A program made the position numbers and the translations under genes. Below the pieces are notes generated by a model that did no database searches, was not told the DNA's origin, and saw only the letters and a list, made by a program, of their open reading frames with translations. From contig AP031351.1 in assembly GCA_037833965.1 (NCBI GenBank), forward strand, positions 11,544,501 through 11,608,500: 64,000 nt of DNA. The letters run 5' to 3'. Numbering within the stretch: the stretch's first letter is position 1; the number at the start of each line of letters is the position of its first letter. Shown here in pieces: positions 1 to 11,567 of the stretch. The stretch comes from Marchantia polymorpha subsp. ruderalis (Eukaryota > Streptophyta > Marchantiopsida > Marchantiales > Marchantiaceae).

Positions 1-332
1 AACTTATCTTGCTTGTGCTTGATCCAACGTTGACAGAAATTACCAAAATGCTTGTCACAAGAGTCAATCAACTCTTTCTTGTCAGCCTTCCTGGAAACTC
101 CAGTCGTCTTTGGTCCAGGTGGAAGCTTCTGGGTAATTTGGAGATGACAGTCCACATGGTCTTTCCTCCAATGCTTTTTGATATAATTTTTTTGGGAAAA
201 TGTTCCTGGGAAAGGACAACCTTGCAGTAGGCATTTCCAGTTATGCCTACCGCCCTTGGTGATGTGTGGCACCTTCGCATAGTGCCTATCCAATATCGCC
301 TCTTCCAGTTCGCCCCCAAATACTTCCGCCAT
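1..332 (-). CDS. C2H2 zinc-finger-like protein, N-terminal part cut by window edge
   Basis: An open frame runs from an ATG at 332 to the left edge, about 110 codons with no stop; an in-frame TGA lies just upstream of the ATG, which supports this start. The protein begins MAEVFGGELEEAILDRHYAK. Around residues 37-63 it has WKCLLQGCPFPGTF followed by KKHWRKDH, a C-x4-C-x14-H-x4-H arrangement close to a C2H2 finger but with unusual spacing. A basic stretch with more Cys/His follows (CDKHFGNFCQRWIKHK). I do not recognise a named family. It could be a real gene or one more relic of the transposon-rich left flank. Confidence 0.45.
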   Translation of the reverse strand, partial: MAEVFGGELEEAILDRHYAKVPHITKGGRHNWKCLLQGCPFPGTFSQKNYIKKHWRKDHVDCHLQITQKLPPGPKTTGVSRKADKKELIDSCDKHFGNFCQRWIKHKQDK

Positions 333-655
333 GACCGCTCAGTACACCACTGGCTCGCAACAAGAGTCTTGTGTCAAGGTTCAACCTACCAATACGAATA
401 AGCATTGTATTCAGTCAACAAATTCCTGAAGATACTGAATGAAGTTCCACCCAAACTGTGCTCTTGGTGTTGTGCCATAACTACTGTATAAAAATCTACA
501 TGTTCCTACTAAGGGCGGCCTTCCAATTATCTGATGTCAAATAACATAGAGCAAATCACAAGAGATACAAATTGTATGTACCTTGCTACAAATTAGGTGA
601 ATGTCCATGAACACATGATTAAAATGAGGTTTGATCTTGAGTCGGAGAATCTTAC

Positions 656-769
656 TTTGGCATTTTCCAGAAGAAACATGGTGTTTTGCATGTGGTCGTA
701 GTCCTCCAGTCACCATTTTGCTTCCTTCATCCATTCAGATCGCCAAAATTGAACCTCCTCTTGGCTCTG
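656..769 (-). pseudogene. orphan exon-like segment with a TGA stop
   Basis: Between an AG acceptor and a GTAAGA donor lie exactly 38 codons in phase 0. They read QSQEEVQFWRSEWMKEAKW, stop, LEDYDHMQNTMFLLENAK. The charged, aromatic composition and clean splice borders look like decayed coding DNA. The TGA is at 710-712. I do not recognise the family. Confidence 0.25.
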
Positions 770-972
770 CTGCTCAGGACATAAGTACACCAAGTAAGTA
801 CAGTAACAATACAATACAGTAAGTACACTAAGTAAGTAAGTACACCAGACATAAGTACTCGTCTCATGCGCCTGCATTTCCCTGTATATTCAGTTTGAAC
901 TCTCTAGTAGAATCCAGCACAATACTTTGCAGTTCTAACATGGGTTTCTTGTCATGGTGAGGATCCACTCAC

Positions 973-2284
973 AAGCTTGTAAGGTTCCGTAGATTTTTGA
1001 ACGAATCCGGAATGCTTCCCGTGAGTTTGTTGTCATTCAGCTGGCTGTACAAGGTTAAATATTTCAATCAAGACAAGCAAAAAGGAGATAGATGAAGACG
1101 TAAAATAGTTACATGCCTTTTGTAATCAGGCTCCAGGCTCCTTGTTGCAGACTGAAAACTTGATGACAGATTAAAAAGGTTATCTTCACAAAGTCATGGA
1201 AGAGCTAGACGAATCGAGACAAAACTGGCCCGTACTACAGACTTTATCACAGGACACAACGATAAATAGATCTCTCATGTAAATTGCCTGCATCTTAATT
1301 ATTTTTTCTCTCTTCTATAACTCTTCAGGGTCCTTTGTCTAGTTCTCATTTTGTCCAACTGTTGGCTTGCTGTTCACTCACTTTATTGTTTCAATCATTC
1401 ATACTCACATCGACTGAAGAGACGTTAGATTTCCAAGTTCTGGAGGCAAAAATCCAAAAAGACTACTGGCCCCCGCGTTCCTGGAAAATGGGCTCCGGAA
1501 AGTGAGTCTACACCCTTCATCATACTTTGGATATCATAAAATTACAAGATGAAACAAAAGAAAAATCAATGGTACACAGTGCGAGCAAAAATTCACATTT
1601 TCAAGCTTTCCATGATAAGGATAATGATATAAAGGCTTGAAAAAATTTGATGCGATTGAGTGATTTCAGGAATAAGTTACTTACAGGGACCGAAGATTTT
1701 TCAGTTTTCCTATCTCTGACGGGAGACTTCCTGAAAAATTTGTAATCTTGATGTCTCTGCAAGGGATTTTGAGATTCAGAAGCAAAGAATATCTTGCTCA
1801 TATAATATGAATAAAACGTTATGACACTTGTCTTCTGGACAAGAAGACATTTGCTAAAAAGGTAGCATCCGTTAAATGCAAATCGGCTCAAATGAAGAAA
1901 ATTAGTAACTATAGTGAGCTGTTACAAGACTGCAGATACAGATCAAAATTTTTGATGATAAAAGGTGAGAGTAGAGATAACTCCAGACTAATAAGGAACA
2001 CTTACATATCTTTGAGTTGCGACAGGTCTCCAATCCAACTTGGAACGGGGCCAGACAAGTAATTGTTTGGGCCCAAATTTCAAAAAACAATATTCAGAAA
2101 GACAGTCGGAGACGAACGTAAGAACCAAACTCTTACATGTATGCCTACTGCGTAATTGCATTAGCTTTATTAGATGAATACATACATGTACAGAGTCGTT
2201 GTTCGAGGAGCTTACATGAACTGAAGTGACTGCAATCTAGATAAATCTGGTAAGGTGCCAGATAAGTTGTTTTGCCCCAATTGC
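973..2284 (-). pseudogene. leucine-rich-repeat (LRR receptor-like) exon cluster, probably decayed
   Basis: Five LRR exons are visible on the minus strand: 2216-2284 (69 nt), about 2006-2080, 1685-1756, 1409-1480 and 973-1044 (72 nt each). Each starts after one base and ends after two bases of a codon and encodes one repeat, for example NNLSGTLPDLSRLQSLQFM, FSGSLPSEIGKLKNLRSL and LNDNKLTGSIPDSFKNLRNL. One LRR per 72-nt phase-2 exon is typical of plant LRR receptor kinases. No signal peptide, malectin or kinase exon was found in the window. The second exon has TG where the acceptor AG should be, so the locus is probably a pseudogene fragment. Donor sites (GTAAG, GTGAG) are otherwise good. Confidence 0.7.
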
Positions 2285-2303
2285 CTGCAATTGGGGCAAA
2301 ACA
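2268..2303. repeat. 36-nt palindrome centred on an LRR splice acceptor
   Basis: Two perfect 17-nt arms (2268-2284 and 2287-2303; core TTTTGCCCCAATTGC) flank two bases. On the minus strand these two bases are the AG of the acceptor of the first visible LRR exon, so the arms are intron end and exon start. Confidence 0.9.
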
Positions 2304-2456
2304 TTGTGAGAAAAACTAGTAACCACTAGCTTCAATTCGTCACTAGTATAGGTAGCTCATGATAAAGATTGTGCGCTAACAACATATGTGATTACCTCAC
2401 TCCGATGTGTGCCTACATTTACTATTGTAAATGCCTGAAAAAAGTACTGTCAGTAC

Positions 2457-3281
2457 CTGAGAATGTTGGCGTTTTATTGCCACAAGGTCACGTTCAGCTT
2501 GCTCCTGTGCCTTTCTGGTTGCTTTCTTCACTGCTTCTCTCCCTTCTAATTATGCTTTTCCTATCCTTTCCTGCCAGTGGTCATTTCCGGTTTATTCCAG
2601 TTTATGTAGTCGTCGTCCCTGAAAAGCTTCTTATTTCTCTTTCTAATTTGTCTCTAGACACCTTGTAGATTGTACGGGCATTACCCCATCGTTTCAAGAA
2701 GGGCCTGTCAAGGACCTGCAATTACATTCTTCTCATATCTACCACAAGGAAGGCTAGGATCTTCGATCAAAGTTTCAAAACCCACAAGTTTAATTCTATC
2801 CTGGAAATAAGACACTGATTTTGGTTTGAGCGGCCAACCTGCAGCTCTCTTGCATGTAGACATTCTTCAGTCAACTGAGATTTGGTTGCAGCCAACAGCA
2901 CCTTCATAGTTTCAGTCACAAAATGCATTAAGACCTTGGTAGATACCTGGTTTTACCCAGTCTCATGTGTGGCTGAGGTGAGTGAGTAAACAATCAGTTT
3001 CGGCTCTCCAGCAATAGTGCGAAACAACAATTACAAAAGAAAAACTTCAAAGTTCAACGTGTCAAGGGCACAAGGGCAATGCACGATCTTCCACTTGAAG
3101 CTATCTTCTTAGAAAAATTTGGCGGGGCAAGAACCTCTAGTTGGTTTGCGCGTCCAGTGTTGTCATTTGCCGACCGCCTCACAAACTGCTCAACGGCTGC
3201 TCGATCTCTCCTCCTTTCTGCTCGAGCCTTCTCTATATTCTCCTCAACCTTTTCCCGGTGCGTGAGTGTACCTAAGGCATA
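2457..3281 (-). pseudogene. unrecognised five-exon gene, decayed
   Basis: Five phase-0 exons follow in order: 3135-3281 (49 codons, with REKVEENIEKARAERRRDRA), 2839-2934 (32 codons, FVTETMKVLLAATKSQLTEE), 2726-2800 (25 codons, DRIKLVGFETLIEDPSLPCG), 2662-2715 (18 codons, VLDRPFLKRWGNARTIYK) and 2457-2570 (38 codons, EAVKKATRKAQEQAERDL). All borders are AG/GT and all lengths are multiples of three, which random sequence rarely gives. Exons 3 and 4 are separated only by GTAATTGCAG (10 nt), too short to be spliced. The last exon has a TAA at 2550-2552. The product would be charged and helical; I do not recognise it. Confidence 0.4.
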
Positions 3282-3284
3282 CTA

Positions 3285-4961
3285 AGATCCTACAGTGTCA
3301 GGCCCGCAGAAGCTGGTCTGAGGAGAAGCCTGTGTAGGAACTTTGTATGCACCTACCACTCAATTTGATAAAAAAGTAAAATTAGCCAGTAATTGAAGCA
3401 CGGTGCACTAAAACAGGTTTGCAACTTTCTAATTAAGAATGTACTAGATGAGTAAAATTAAGGTCACGTTCGATTTGCATTTAACGGATGCTCAATCTAC
3501 ACAAGCATCAATCTACACAATCTAGATCTAGATCCGGGTTCGAGATCTTTGATCCAGATGTTTGAGATAGACTAACCGGTTGGTTTCGTGTCGGAACATG
3601 ACTCCGGATTTACCTTTAGACCTGACGAAGCAGCGAAAGAGGAAGATGTGGAGCGCTCGACAGGCTACTCGTCGCTCGACAGGCTAATCGACATTTTTCT
3701 CATTTCAAACCTAAAAAAAAGAGTCATGGATTCAAATTCATGGGTTTATATTAGCTTCATGAGTTTCATAGTCAAATCTACGATTTCAGTCCTAGCTTTA
3801 CATATATGGTAGTTTTGAAAAAATATCCTATTCTCAAAATAGGATATTTCTAGGATATTATATCATACTTGTCAAAATAGGTCCGATTGCCAAAATATTA
3901 ACAACTTCTTTATCATCTGAAATATCATCAATTGTGATTCCATACCCAACTTTGTCTTTAAAAAATGTTTTACTTACTTTTGCCGGAATTGAAGCATATG
4001 AGATGAATATACACAATACAGTCTAATAATGAACATCAAAGTTTTAAGAGATACAACCATGACAAGTATCGAATGAATTTATCTCCAACCTCAACATATT
4101 GGCAATACAACATGTGGGATTTTACTGTGTACGTGACCTTTTTTTCAAAAAAGTTTGTATTTTTTGAAAGATGCAACGAATGAATGTCATCGCTACTTAC
4201 GTGCAATGCTCTGAACCTCATCATAACAAGTGTACCCAAAAATTCTATGGTCCAGTCTAATAGACTATTGTGGTCAGTCATTGAATATAGAGGTGAAGTG
4301 CATGTCCAAATATGGATAGGATTAATTCCTCAACTTCAAACAGGAGTTTTTTTTCCCATTATTTAAGTAAATCTATATGCAATGAACAAGTAAAGTTCTG
4401 AGGGTCAATATTCAAGCAAGATCACACATTCTAAGCTCAAGTCTTGCAAGATCTAACTGGTGCTATAAGTTACTTCTCATCCTTGCACATTTCACTGCCT
4501 CCAGCTCCTGGAATTCCAAAGACTTTTGACTAAAGAATATCAAGCTGTCACATCCAAGCTGATGGCGCGTCTTCTTGCAATCCAACAAGCTCCAACAAGA
4601 AAGACCTTACATAGAAACGTCTCTTCCAGCACACCTTTAATATAACTTGAGTAGCACTCAGATACATTCATTAATATATCAAAAGTTGGATCTCAATAAT
4701 ATCAAAATACGCAGAATCAAGTTTCTTAATTTTGAAACGTCATCTTAGCAACATTGACTGTCATCATTGAACAAATAATTTGTGTACCGTGAGTTCATGA
4801 TAAATTTCCAAACTGTAATCAGCGCATGCAAATCAGCTAAATGTGGAATTGGACAAAATGGTTTCATTTTACTATGAAATTGAAACAACATTCATGCATC
4901 ACAAGCAAACAACTTAGGGAGAAAGAGTCAAGTCGATCGTCTCTCCTAGAATTCTAGCTTG
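3285..4961. other. no gene seen
   Basis: Non-coding, AT-rich sequence between the decayed gene and the transposase 3' end. It holds a doubled GCTCGACAGGCTA motif near 3655-3690 and a 12-bp inverted repeat at 3821-3849 (AAATATCCTATT and its complement). No transposon terminal repeat was recognised by eye. Confidence 0.5.
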
Positions 4962-7900
4962 TTACTCTTTGCGTTTTTCTCTATTTGCACTTGCCTGAAG
5001 GAATTGCTTGATCAGACTTCGAGTTCTTTTGGCCTTCTGCCTGCCCTTTCGAAGTCTGAGCTGTAAAGCTCCTTCTTCTACCTTTCCTAAATCTGCGGTA
5101 GGGGCTCTAAATCTTTCTCCTGTTTCAAGTAATCTCTGTGGCTTAGGACATTTAATGCCTGCTAATTTTTCAAGCCAACTCAATTTCCTGAATGATGAGC
5201 TAGGCTTATCTAGCATGGATGTACGCCACATGTCTGCAACAGGAAGTATTCTACCAGTACTCCATGCTTGGTGAGACTCCTTGATACGTCCAATGCAATG
5301 CCGGACCTCTAGCTTCCCCACTTTCAGCATACTAGGATTTTCATCAAAAAAGTCCTTCAGCCATACCAATTGAGTATGAAGAACACGCTTGGTCTTTTCT
5401 TCCTCCTCCAGATCTGTTGGCTTTGATGCTTTCTTTACAGGGCTGTCCGTATCTGATAACACATAGAACATGTACGGTTAGGTAGTTTCATCACTCAAAC
5501 TGTCATTTCTGCAAAATATATGCAGTTATTGCACATTAAAATGACAGTTTGAAGTACCTTCTGTAAGGTTGAAGGTGTCATGACGATCATCTTTGACTTC
5601 AATATCTGCAAGTTCTCTTCGAAGGACTGGATCCTCATTGAAATCATATATCTGTGATGAAGGACCTTTATCAAAGAGCTCTTTGATTCCACCTCGTATT
5701 CCACCAAACCGTATGCCCAAACAAATGCGGATGTTGGTCTCGGAATATCCTTTCCTTCGTAGAATAAGAATCTAGAGACACATGAATCAAGCAGTGTTAA
5801 TAAAAAATACAGATACGACCAATATATGCAATCAAAGACAGAATTACAATCTGAGTTGTACCTGATGTTAGCAAAAGTTGCCTTGGAGTGACCAGAAGCA
5901 CTCGCATGCCTACTTTTCTCGTCTCCAATTTACAAGATACCTTCTATTTAGCTTTGATGTAGAGCCCACTAATGCGGGGCCTGCATAGCCATGAGGCCAA
6001 GTAACAGGGACAGTTAGCATAGATCTTGTCTTCATGATCACAGCAATCACACGTTGATCTTTCTTCTTATTTGGAATAAAGCCAAGTAGCTTCTTCTGAT
6101 CTTTGTACCAAATTCTCATTACAAAATCCCCTAGCAGACCATATACTGTATGATCCAAACGTTGCTCATGTGCATTCCTGCGCCAGCCATAAAGGAAATC
6201 CTTCATGTGTCCATGCATTGATTCCATAGCGTTGTTGGTATCTTGATTGTTACGACATGTCTTCCTCCGTTCATCACGAATCCACTGACCTGAATTCCAA
6301 AACAGTAAGTTAGATGTGCTTGTGGAAGTTCATTAAGCAAAAAACAACTTCCAAGATGTAATAACTTCAAATATAATGCACATGTTACAAACTTACACTT
6401 ACCCATACAAGGTTCCCATTCTGTTTGAAAATATTTCACAAATTGTGGCTCAGAGAGCTGAAATTTTTTGTAAAATAACAGAAGCTTCATCGCAGCAGAT
6501 CTTTCCACATCAAATTCTTCTCCATCAGCAATTAATGTGCTTCCAAAGCACAGGTCTTCTAAAGAAGCATTCATAATAGCTCTCTTTTCATGACCACTCA
6601 CAACCTCAATCAATTTCTTTGTCCATGCTTTTTGAACATGATATATGCAAAGAAATACAGGGATATGCGGAAAAACAATGTCTAGGGCAAGTCTCTCATT
6701 GTCAGCACAATCCGTCATGAAGCACGAGGGCATCCATCCAGGGATAGAATGTTGGGTCATCTTCTTCACTGCAGATAATAAATCCACCAGATCTTCTGTT
6801 TCTTCTCTTTCGAGGAATCCAAAAACAGTAGGATGTCCGTGTTCATATTCGTCAAACACCATCAGGGTGTACAGTGAATACTGCATTGCAAAAAATGAAA
6901 TAAACGTATCAGTTTGCTGCTAGCAATCGTCTACAAAGTATTCATCTTCATTGATACTAAGCTAAACCTGATACAAATGAATGATTCGCTATTTTTATGT
7001 CTTGATAATTTAGACGTGATCAAGGTATATAAAACAACATATACATCACACATTGAGACGTTCAATAATCTCTTACAGGATTGGTTAAAGCTCCAAACCG
7101 TCATTTTTTCAAATATCTTGCAGAGATTGCAAATAGTAAGGTAGAATATACATAATCATGGAAGCCTGATGATAAAAACATCAAAATGTGGTAGTAGAAT
7201 ATTACCTTATACTTCTGCGTGCCATGCGTTCCATCTATAGCAACACAACCTCCATTTCCATGTTTTAGCAACCAATCTAGGAGCAAGGGTCTTGTAACAG
7301 CAAGCCTCAATGGTTTAAATGGATCACTTTTTGGTGTCTGATACAAAACAACTTGAGATGAATTCGCTTTCATCCATAATTCTGTGCTAATTCTATCATT
7401 AGCATGCCTTCTCCAAGTTTCTTTGTCCAGTTCCAATTTGATATTATACACATCGGCAGATGTGATATAATGATCTCTAATAGGGGATCCTTGCACATAG
7501 CCTAAGCGCTGATGATTTTCAAACAGTGCTTTTGCAGCACGCATGAGAATTTGTGGAGGAGTTAAACCTCTTCTTAACTCGCATTCAACCCACTCCCTGG
7601 CATAAGAACGTAGAAAATATTAGACAACGTGCTTGCTTAGTGTCAAAGTTTTACAAACTGTAATAACAACAAACTTATTGTAGATATTACAAATATGACG
7701 GGAGATTGACTGTGAACGATAAACAAATATATTGAAAATGTAACAAATATGCCGTTACCTGCATTGAGAGGATAAATTGCGCGCCATTTGAGATGGCAAG
7801 CCAACACTATCCGAACACGCTGTGCCATGACAAGCTACACCTGCAGCATTTACGTGTCTTCTATGCTTGTATATCAATTTTGTGATTCCTGGTGGAATGT

Positions 7901-8300
7901 GATCATTAGACAGCAGTTTAATGGCACTAAACCTGCACTGACAGCCCTTGTGATGCGAATCATGATCTAGTCTATCCCTGCTGCCAGGACCAAATTTTGC
8001 CTTTGTTGATGGATCTTGAATAAAATTCGAGGAAAGCATACTCTTCTTGCCCCTTTCTGGAGTACCATACTTGCAATAATACATTGCATACGATTTCCAA
8101 TTGTGCCTAGTACCTCCACCCTTGTATGAGCAACGTGTCACAAATTCTGTCTTCGCATCACTATGACAAGATCCCTCTCCCGAAACAAAATCGTTAAGCC
8201 TCGAGCTTTTGATGTAGGCCGTCCCATTTGACCAATTCAACATTAACGAATTGAAAGGGCCTTCATAAGGTGGGTCCTGCACAATCCATCCTGCCTCCAT
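4962..8300 (-). pseudogene. MULE/FAR1-type transposase gene with two stops in the SWIM finger
   Basis: Six exons in consistent phase: 7759-8300, 7206-7596, 6403-6880, 5862-6289, 5558-5771 and 4962-5452, 848 codons in all. Exon 1 has a Cys/His-rich region (KGCQCRF, then IYKHRRH) resembling the WRKY-GCM1 zinc-finger superfamily. The MULE DDE core is present: the first Asp in AIDGTHGTQKYK at the end of exon 2, the second in FMTDCADNER in exon 3 with CIYHVQKAW nearby, and a Glu in TNNAMESMHGHMK in exon 4. A SWIM motif (C-x-C-x8-C-x-H) ends exon 4 as ACECFWSLQGNFC, stop, HQ, and a further stop precedes it: TAG at 5910-5912 and TAA at 5868-5870. Downstream exons remain open, including RRKGYSETNIRICLGIRFGG and a basic tail. 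An undamaged copy would bind and cut transposon ends or act as a FAR1-like regulator. This copy would stop after 596 residues, keeping the catalytic core. Confidence 0.8.
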
Positions 8301-11198
8301 GCTGTCACCACACCTGCAAAAGCACATGAAATGACAAGAAAAGTACAAGCACGAGCTCTGGCACGAGCTCCTCAAAGCACTGACACTGGCACCCAAATGC
8401 GACGTCGAAACGACGAGCTGGAGAATATTGATGTGATTCTATTTTCAAAAACCCTAATCTTTGCCGCTTAAAATTTTGTCGCCTCAATTTGTTATCACCG
8501 TTTCATTACAAATATTACATTCTGAACATTAGGGATTCCATCTGAGCTATCCCTCTTGCAGTTCAGTTTTAGTTCTTTTTCCCGCAACGTTCCATGACAC
8601 GACTGCGATCATTGTTACGGTGTAGATCATTGCAACGCACTAGATACAACGTTGCGGCCTCTACATGGTTGCCGCAAAGTGCCCTCCCCGTTCCCTCCCC
8701 GCAAAGTGCCCCGCCTCCCCGTTCCCAAAACTGAGATAAAATCCGGCTGATCCGGGGCAGCCCGAAGGGAGGATGAAGAAAGAAAGAAAGAGGAGAAAGA
8801 AACTGGGATCCCTGACACCTGGCAGTACGGCCGTTTGTAAAAGTTTGTGCAACTAAGCGAGTCGAACTTTTAAGGTGTAGTCTACAAATCTAGCACTTAA
8901 GCAATCTATGTCCAATGGTTGAAATGTGTAACTAAGATTACCTACATATGGCGCTCCAAATTTGGCTGTTATTATTGAATATACTGCCGCACATGTACAC
9001 CCTCTTAAAAAGAGATGCCGTGATGATGGATCATTAATATTAAAATTTGTTGTATGAACTTGAATTAATCTCTACATGTTCTAAGATGAACAAATCATTA
9101 TTCATCAGAACTTATTTAGTATTGCTACTAATGTCATTAGGACTAAAACTATAAGTGCTAAAAAACTCCGTCTACTTGCAATAACTCGTCACTAAAAGTG
9201 AGATACATCTTTGGAGATGCACCAGAAATGAAAACAATTTTTTGGAGATTTTATACATATGTAACATGATAGATTTGATGATAGATACGTTTATACTTTT
9301 CCTCCTTAAATATATAGCACTGTAGAGATTATCCCTTTCAATCTGTCAAGTCTTTGTCTGAAAATTAAATAGTTCAATGGGTGGCGCTTGTTTTAAATCG
9401 CCATCTGTTACATGATCTTTCCATGCAGAGGGCTAGATTACAATTTCATCAGGAGAAGGAATATCTCTCTATTTCTTTGGCCCTATGGCATTGTTTTCTT
9501 TTGCCTTTATTTCCTCGATTAATAGAGGAGAATTGTTTTTCCCACAGAGTATCCCATCTTTAGATGTTCTAAGCGTTCTGCAGCACTCGTACATTAACCG
9601 TTTTGATTCCATGCGTACCCATTTTGAATGGTGAAGGTACAAATTCGATACCATCGGAGCATATTGTCGCACTGGATGGTGTCCTGAGCACGGGCTAGAT
9701 GGAATGAAGGACGATTTGATAATTATGGTGGGCATGGGCTTCGTACTGAGATGTTCCAACGCACTCTGAGCTCTTCGGTGCCAACTGTTCAGTATATAGA
9801 CAGACGGGTGAACTTTTTGCTCTGGTTGGCTCATCGCGATCCCTCTGCTTGTGCTGCCTTTCCCACATACTTTCAATGTCTTCTATTTATTTCTACACTT
9901 CTCAACATCTTCTGCATATTACTCGAGAAGTTACGTCGTCCCCCGTAAGTGAAAGTAGGGTTTTGTTCTGACGAACCGTTCCCTCGATGCAAGGCCTGTA
10001 ACGTGATTCGGTTTTCGTCTGAAGATCAGGACAGAAGTACAGTTTGTTGGCAGTCTTCATTACTCTAATCGTTTCTGGGTGTCAGAACAAACCCGTACGC
10101 TCCAGTTTTTCGCTGAACACGAAACGAACTCGCTGAACTCATGCTCGACCGCATGCCCTAAACGTGGATTTCATTCCATGGCCTTCTTTGCAGGCTACAT
10201 CGAGAGTCGGGTACCCGCCGCGAGGATGTGAACCGGTTTTCACATTCACCGTACTCGTATGTTCTGCATGTGATACCCACCAGCAGCACCAAGAGTATGT
10301 ATGCACCGGACAAGAATGTAATGATGGCGAAGTGCACCGAATTGGCTCGTCGACGAGCATGACAAGACGCACAACCACAGGGCGGGCGATCGGACCTCCT
10401 GCTCACATCACACAACACCGATGCGTCGATGGCCACCTCGTCGATCGAACATGCATCAGTGCCCGTGGTCTTCGGCAGAACCAAAAGAGAAAGAGCTCGT
10501 CCTCACTCAGCGATGGACGCTTTTCCTCGTTCGTGGGGCTGGACCTTTGGGCCTTAATTTCCGGACGGGCCGCGGGCCCACCGGAATCCTGGTCTAGATA
10601 CCGGAAGTCAGTGGAAGTCCGCCGGGAACCGGTCATCGGCCGGTCGAGACCCGGGATTCAAAAGTGTGGCCGACGCGCGCGTGTCCGCCGGGCGTTACAT
10701 GAAGGTCCTAGATCACGGCACCGAATGTTTGTCTTATGTGGAAGGGAATGTATCCGTAGGTTATAGCGTCATGCTGCATGACTCATGCAGCATCGGATCG
10801 GGGCGGTCCGGATCGCACCGTCCGAGAACATTCTCCTTCACAGGCGGTCATGGCCACCATGACCATTAACTGGTTGGCTTCCCGAGGCTACTGCGTGAGG
10901 GAGTGATCTACTGTGCAATGTCTTGCCCTCCTTCTCCGTACATGACTGCAAATGCTCTCCACATTCACGTCTTCGTTTGCCATAAGACCTGTACATGATC
11001 GAAATTCGCATTTGGCCGAACGTCGCCACCCAGGAACAAACCCTTCTCCGTCGCTGGAATCTTCTCTAGTGTAATTAACTCCACGTGTGTGCGTGTGTTA
11101 GTGTGATTAACTCCATCCCACTCCGAGACCGGGTGCTAACCACTGCACATCAGTGTCACCCCTAAGAACCAACGATGAAACTATGTATTTCATTGATC
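8301..11198. other. no gene seen
   Basis: No exon chain was found. The upstream flank of the transposase (8300-8900) includes a purine-rich run near 8770-8805. 10100-10900 is GC-richer and carries long accidental open frames on both strands without protein-like composition, plus a 23-bp palindrome listed separately. Confidence 0.4.
10771..10793. promoter_or_regulatory. 23-bp palindrome: RY motifs around TGACTCA
   Basis: ATGCTGCATGA and its exact complement flank a single C. The centre reads TGACTCA, a bZIP (GCN4-type) site, and each arm contains CATGCA/TGCATG, the RY core bound by plant B3 factors. No gene start lies close; the nearest downstream gene is MATE at 14231. A regulatory role is inference. 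Confidence 0.35.
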
Positions 11199-11567
11199 GA
11201 GTGAATTATACATAACTAATAGAAACCTTATTCTGTACTTTATTTTTGTCATGATACCTTGACCTCCTTTCTCATGAACTGTTTTCATAGATACTTCAAT
11301 CATGGAAACGTAACTTACAATGAGTGGATTATGCATAACTATTTAAACCCTTATCCTGTACTTTATTCATTTCATGATACCTTGACCTCCTTTCTCATGA
11401 ACTGTTTTTATAGATACTTCAACCATGGAAGCGTAACTTAAAATGAGTGGATTATATTTAACTTATAAAACCCTTATTCTGTACTTTATTCATTTCATGA
11501 TACCTTGACCTCTTTTCTCATGAACTATTTTCATAGATACTTCAACCATGGAAACTTAACTTACAAT
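11199..11567. repeat. tandem repeat, 123-bp unit, three copies
   Basis: Copies begin at about 11199, 11322 and 11445 with GAGTG(A/G)ATTAT. All share CTGTACTTTATT, TTGACCTC(C/T)TTTCTCATGA and ATAGATACTTCAA. They differ at only a few positions, so the duplication is fairly recent. No coding content. Confidence 0.9.

Noticed and set aside
4962..8300. Treating the transposase as a functional domesticated FAR1 regulator
   Set aside because: Two stops in the SWIM finger make an intact product unlikely without evidence from other alleles or RNA.
10164..10766. 200-codon open frame on the plus strand
   Set aside because: It is one of several overlapping long frames on both strands in GC-rich DNA, with no domain, no splice support and no protein-like composition.
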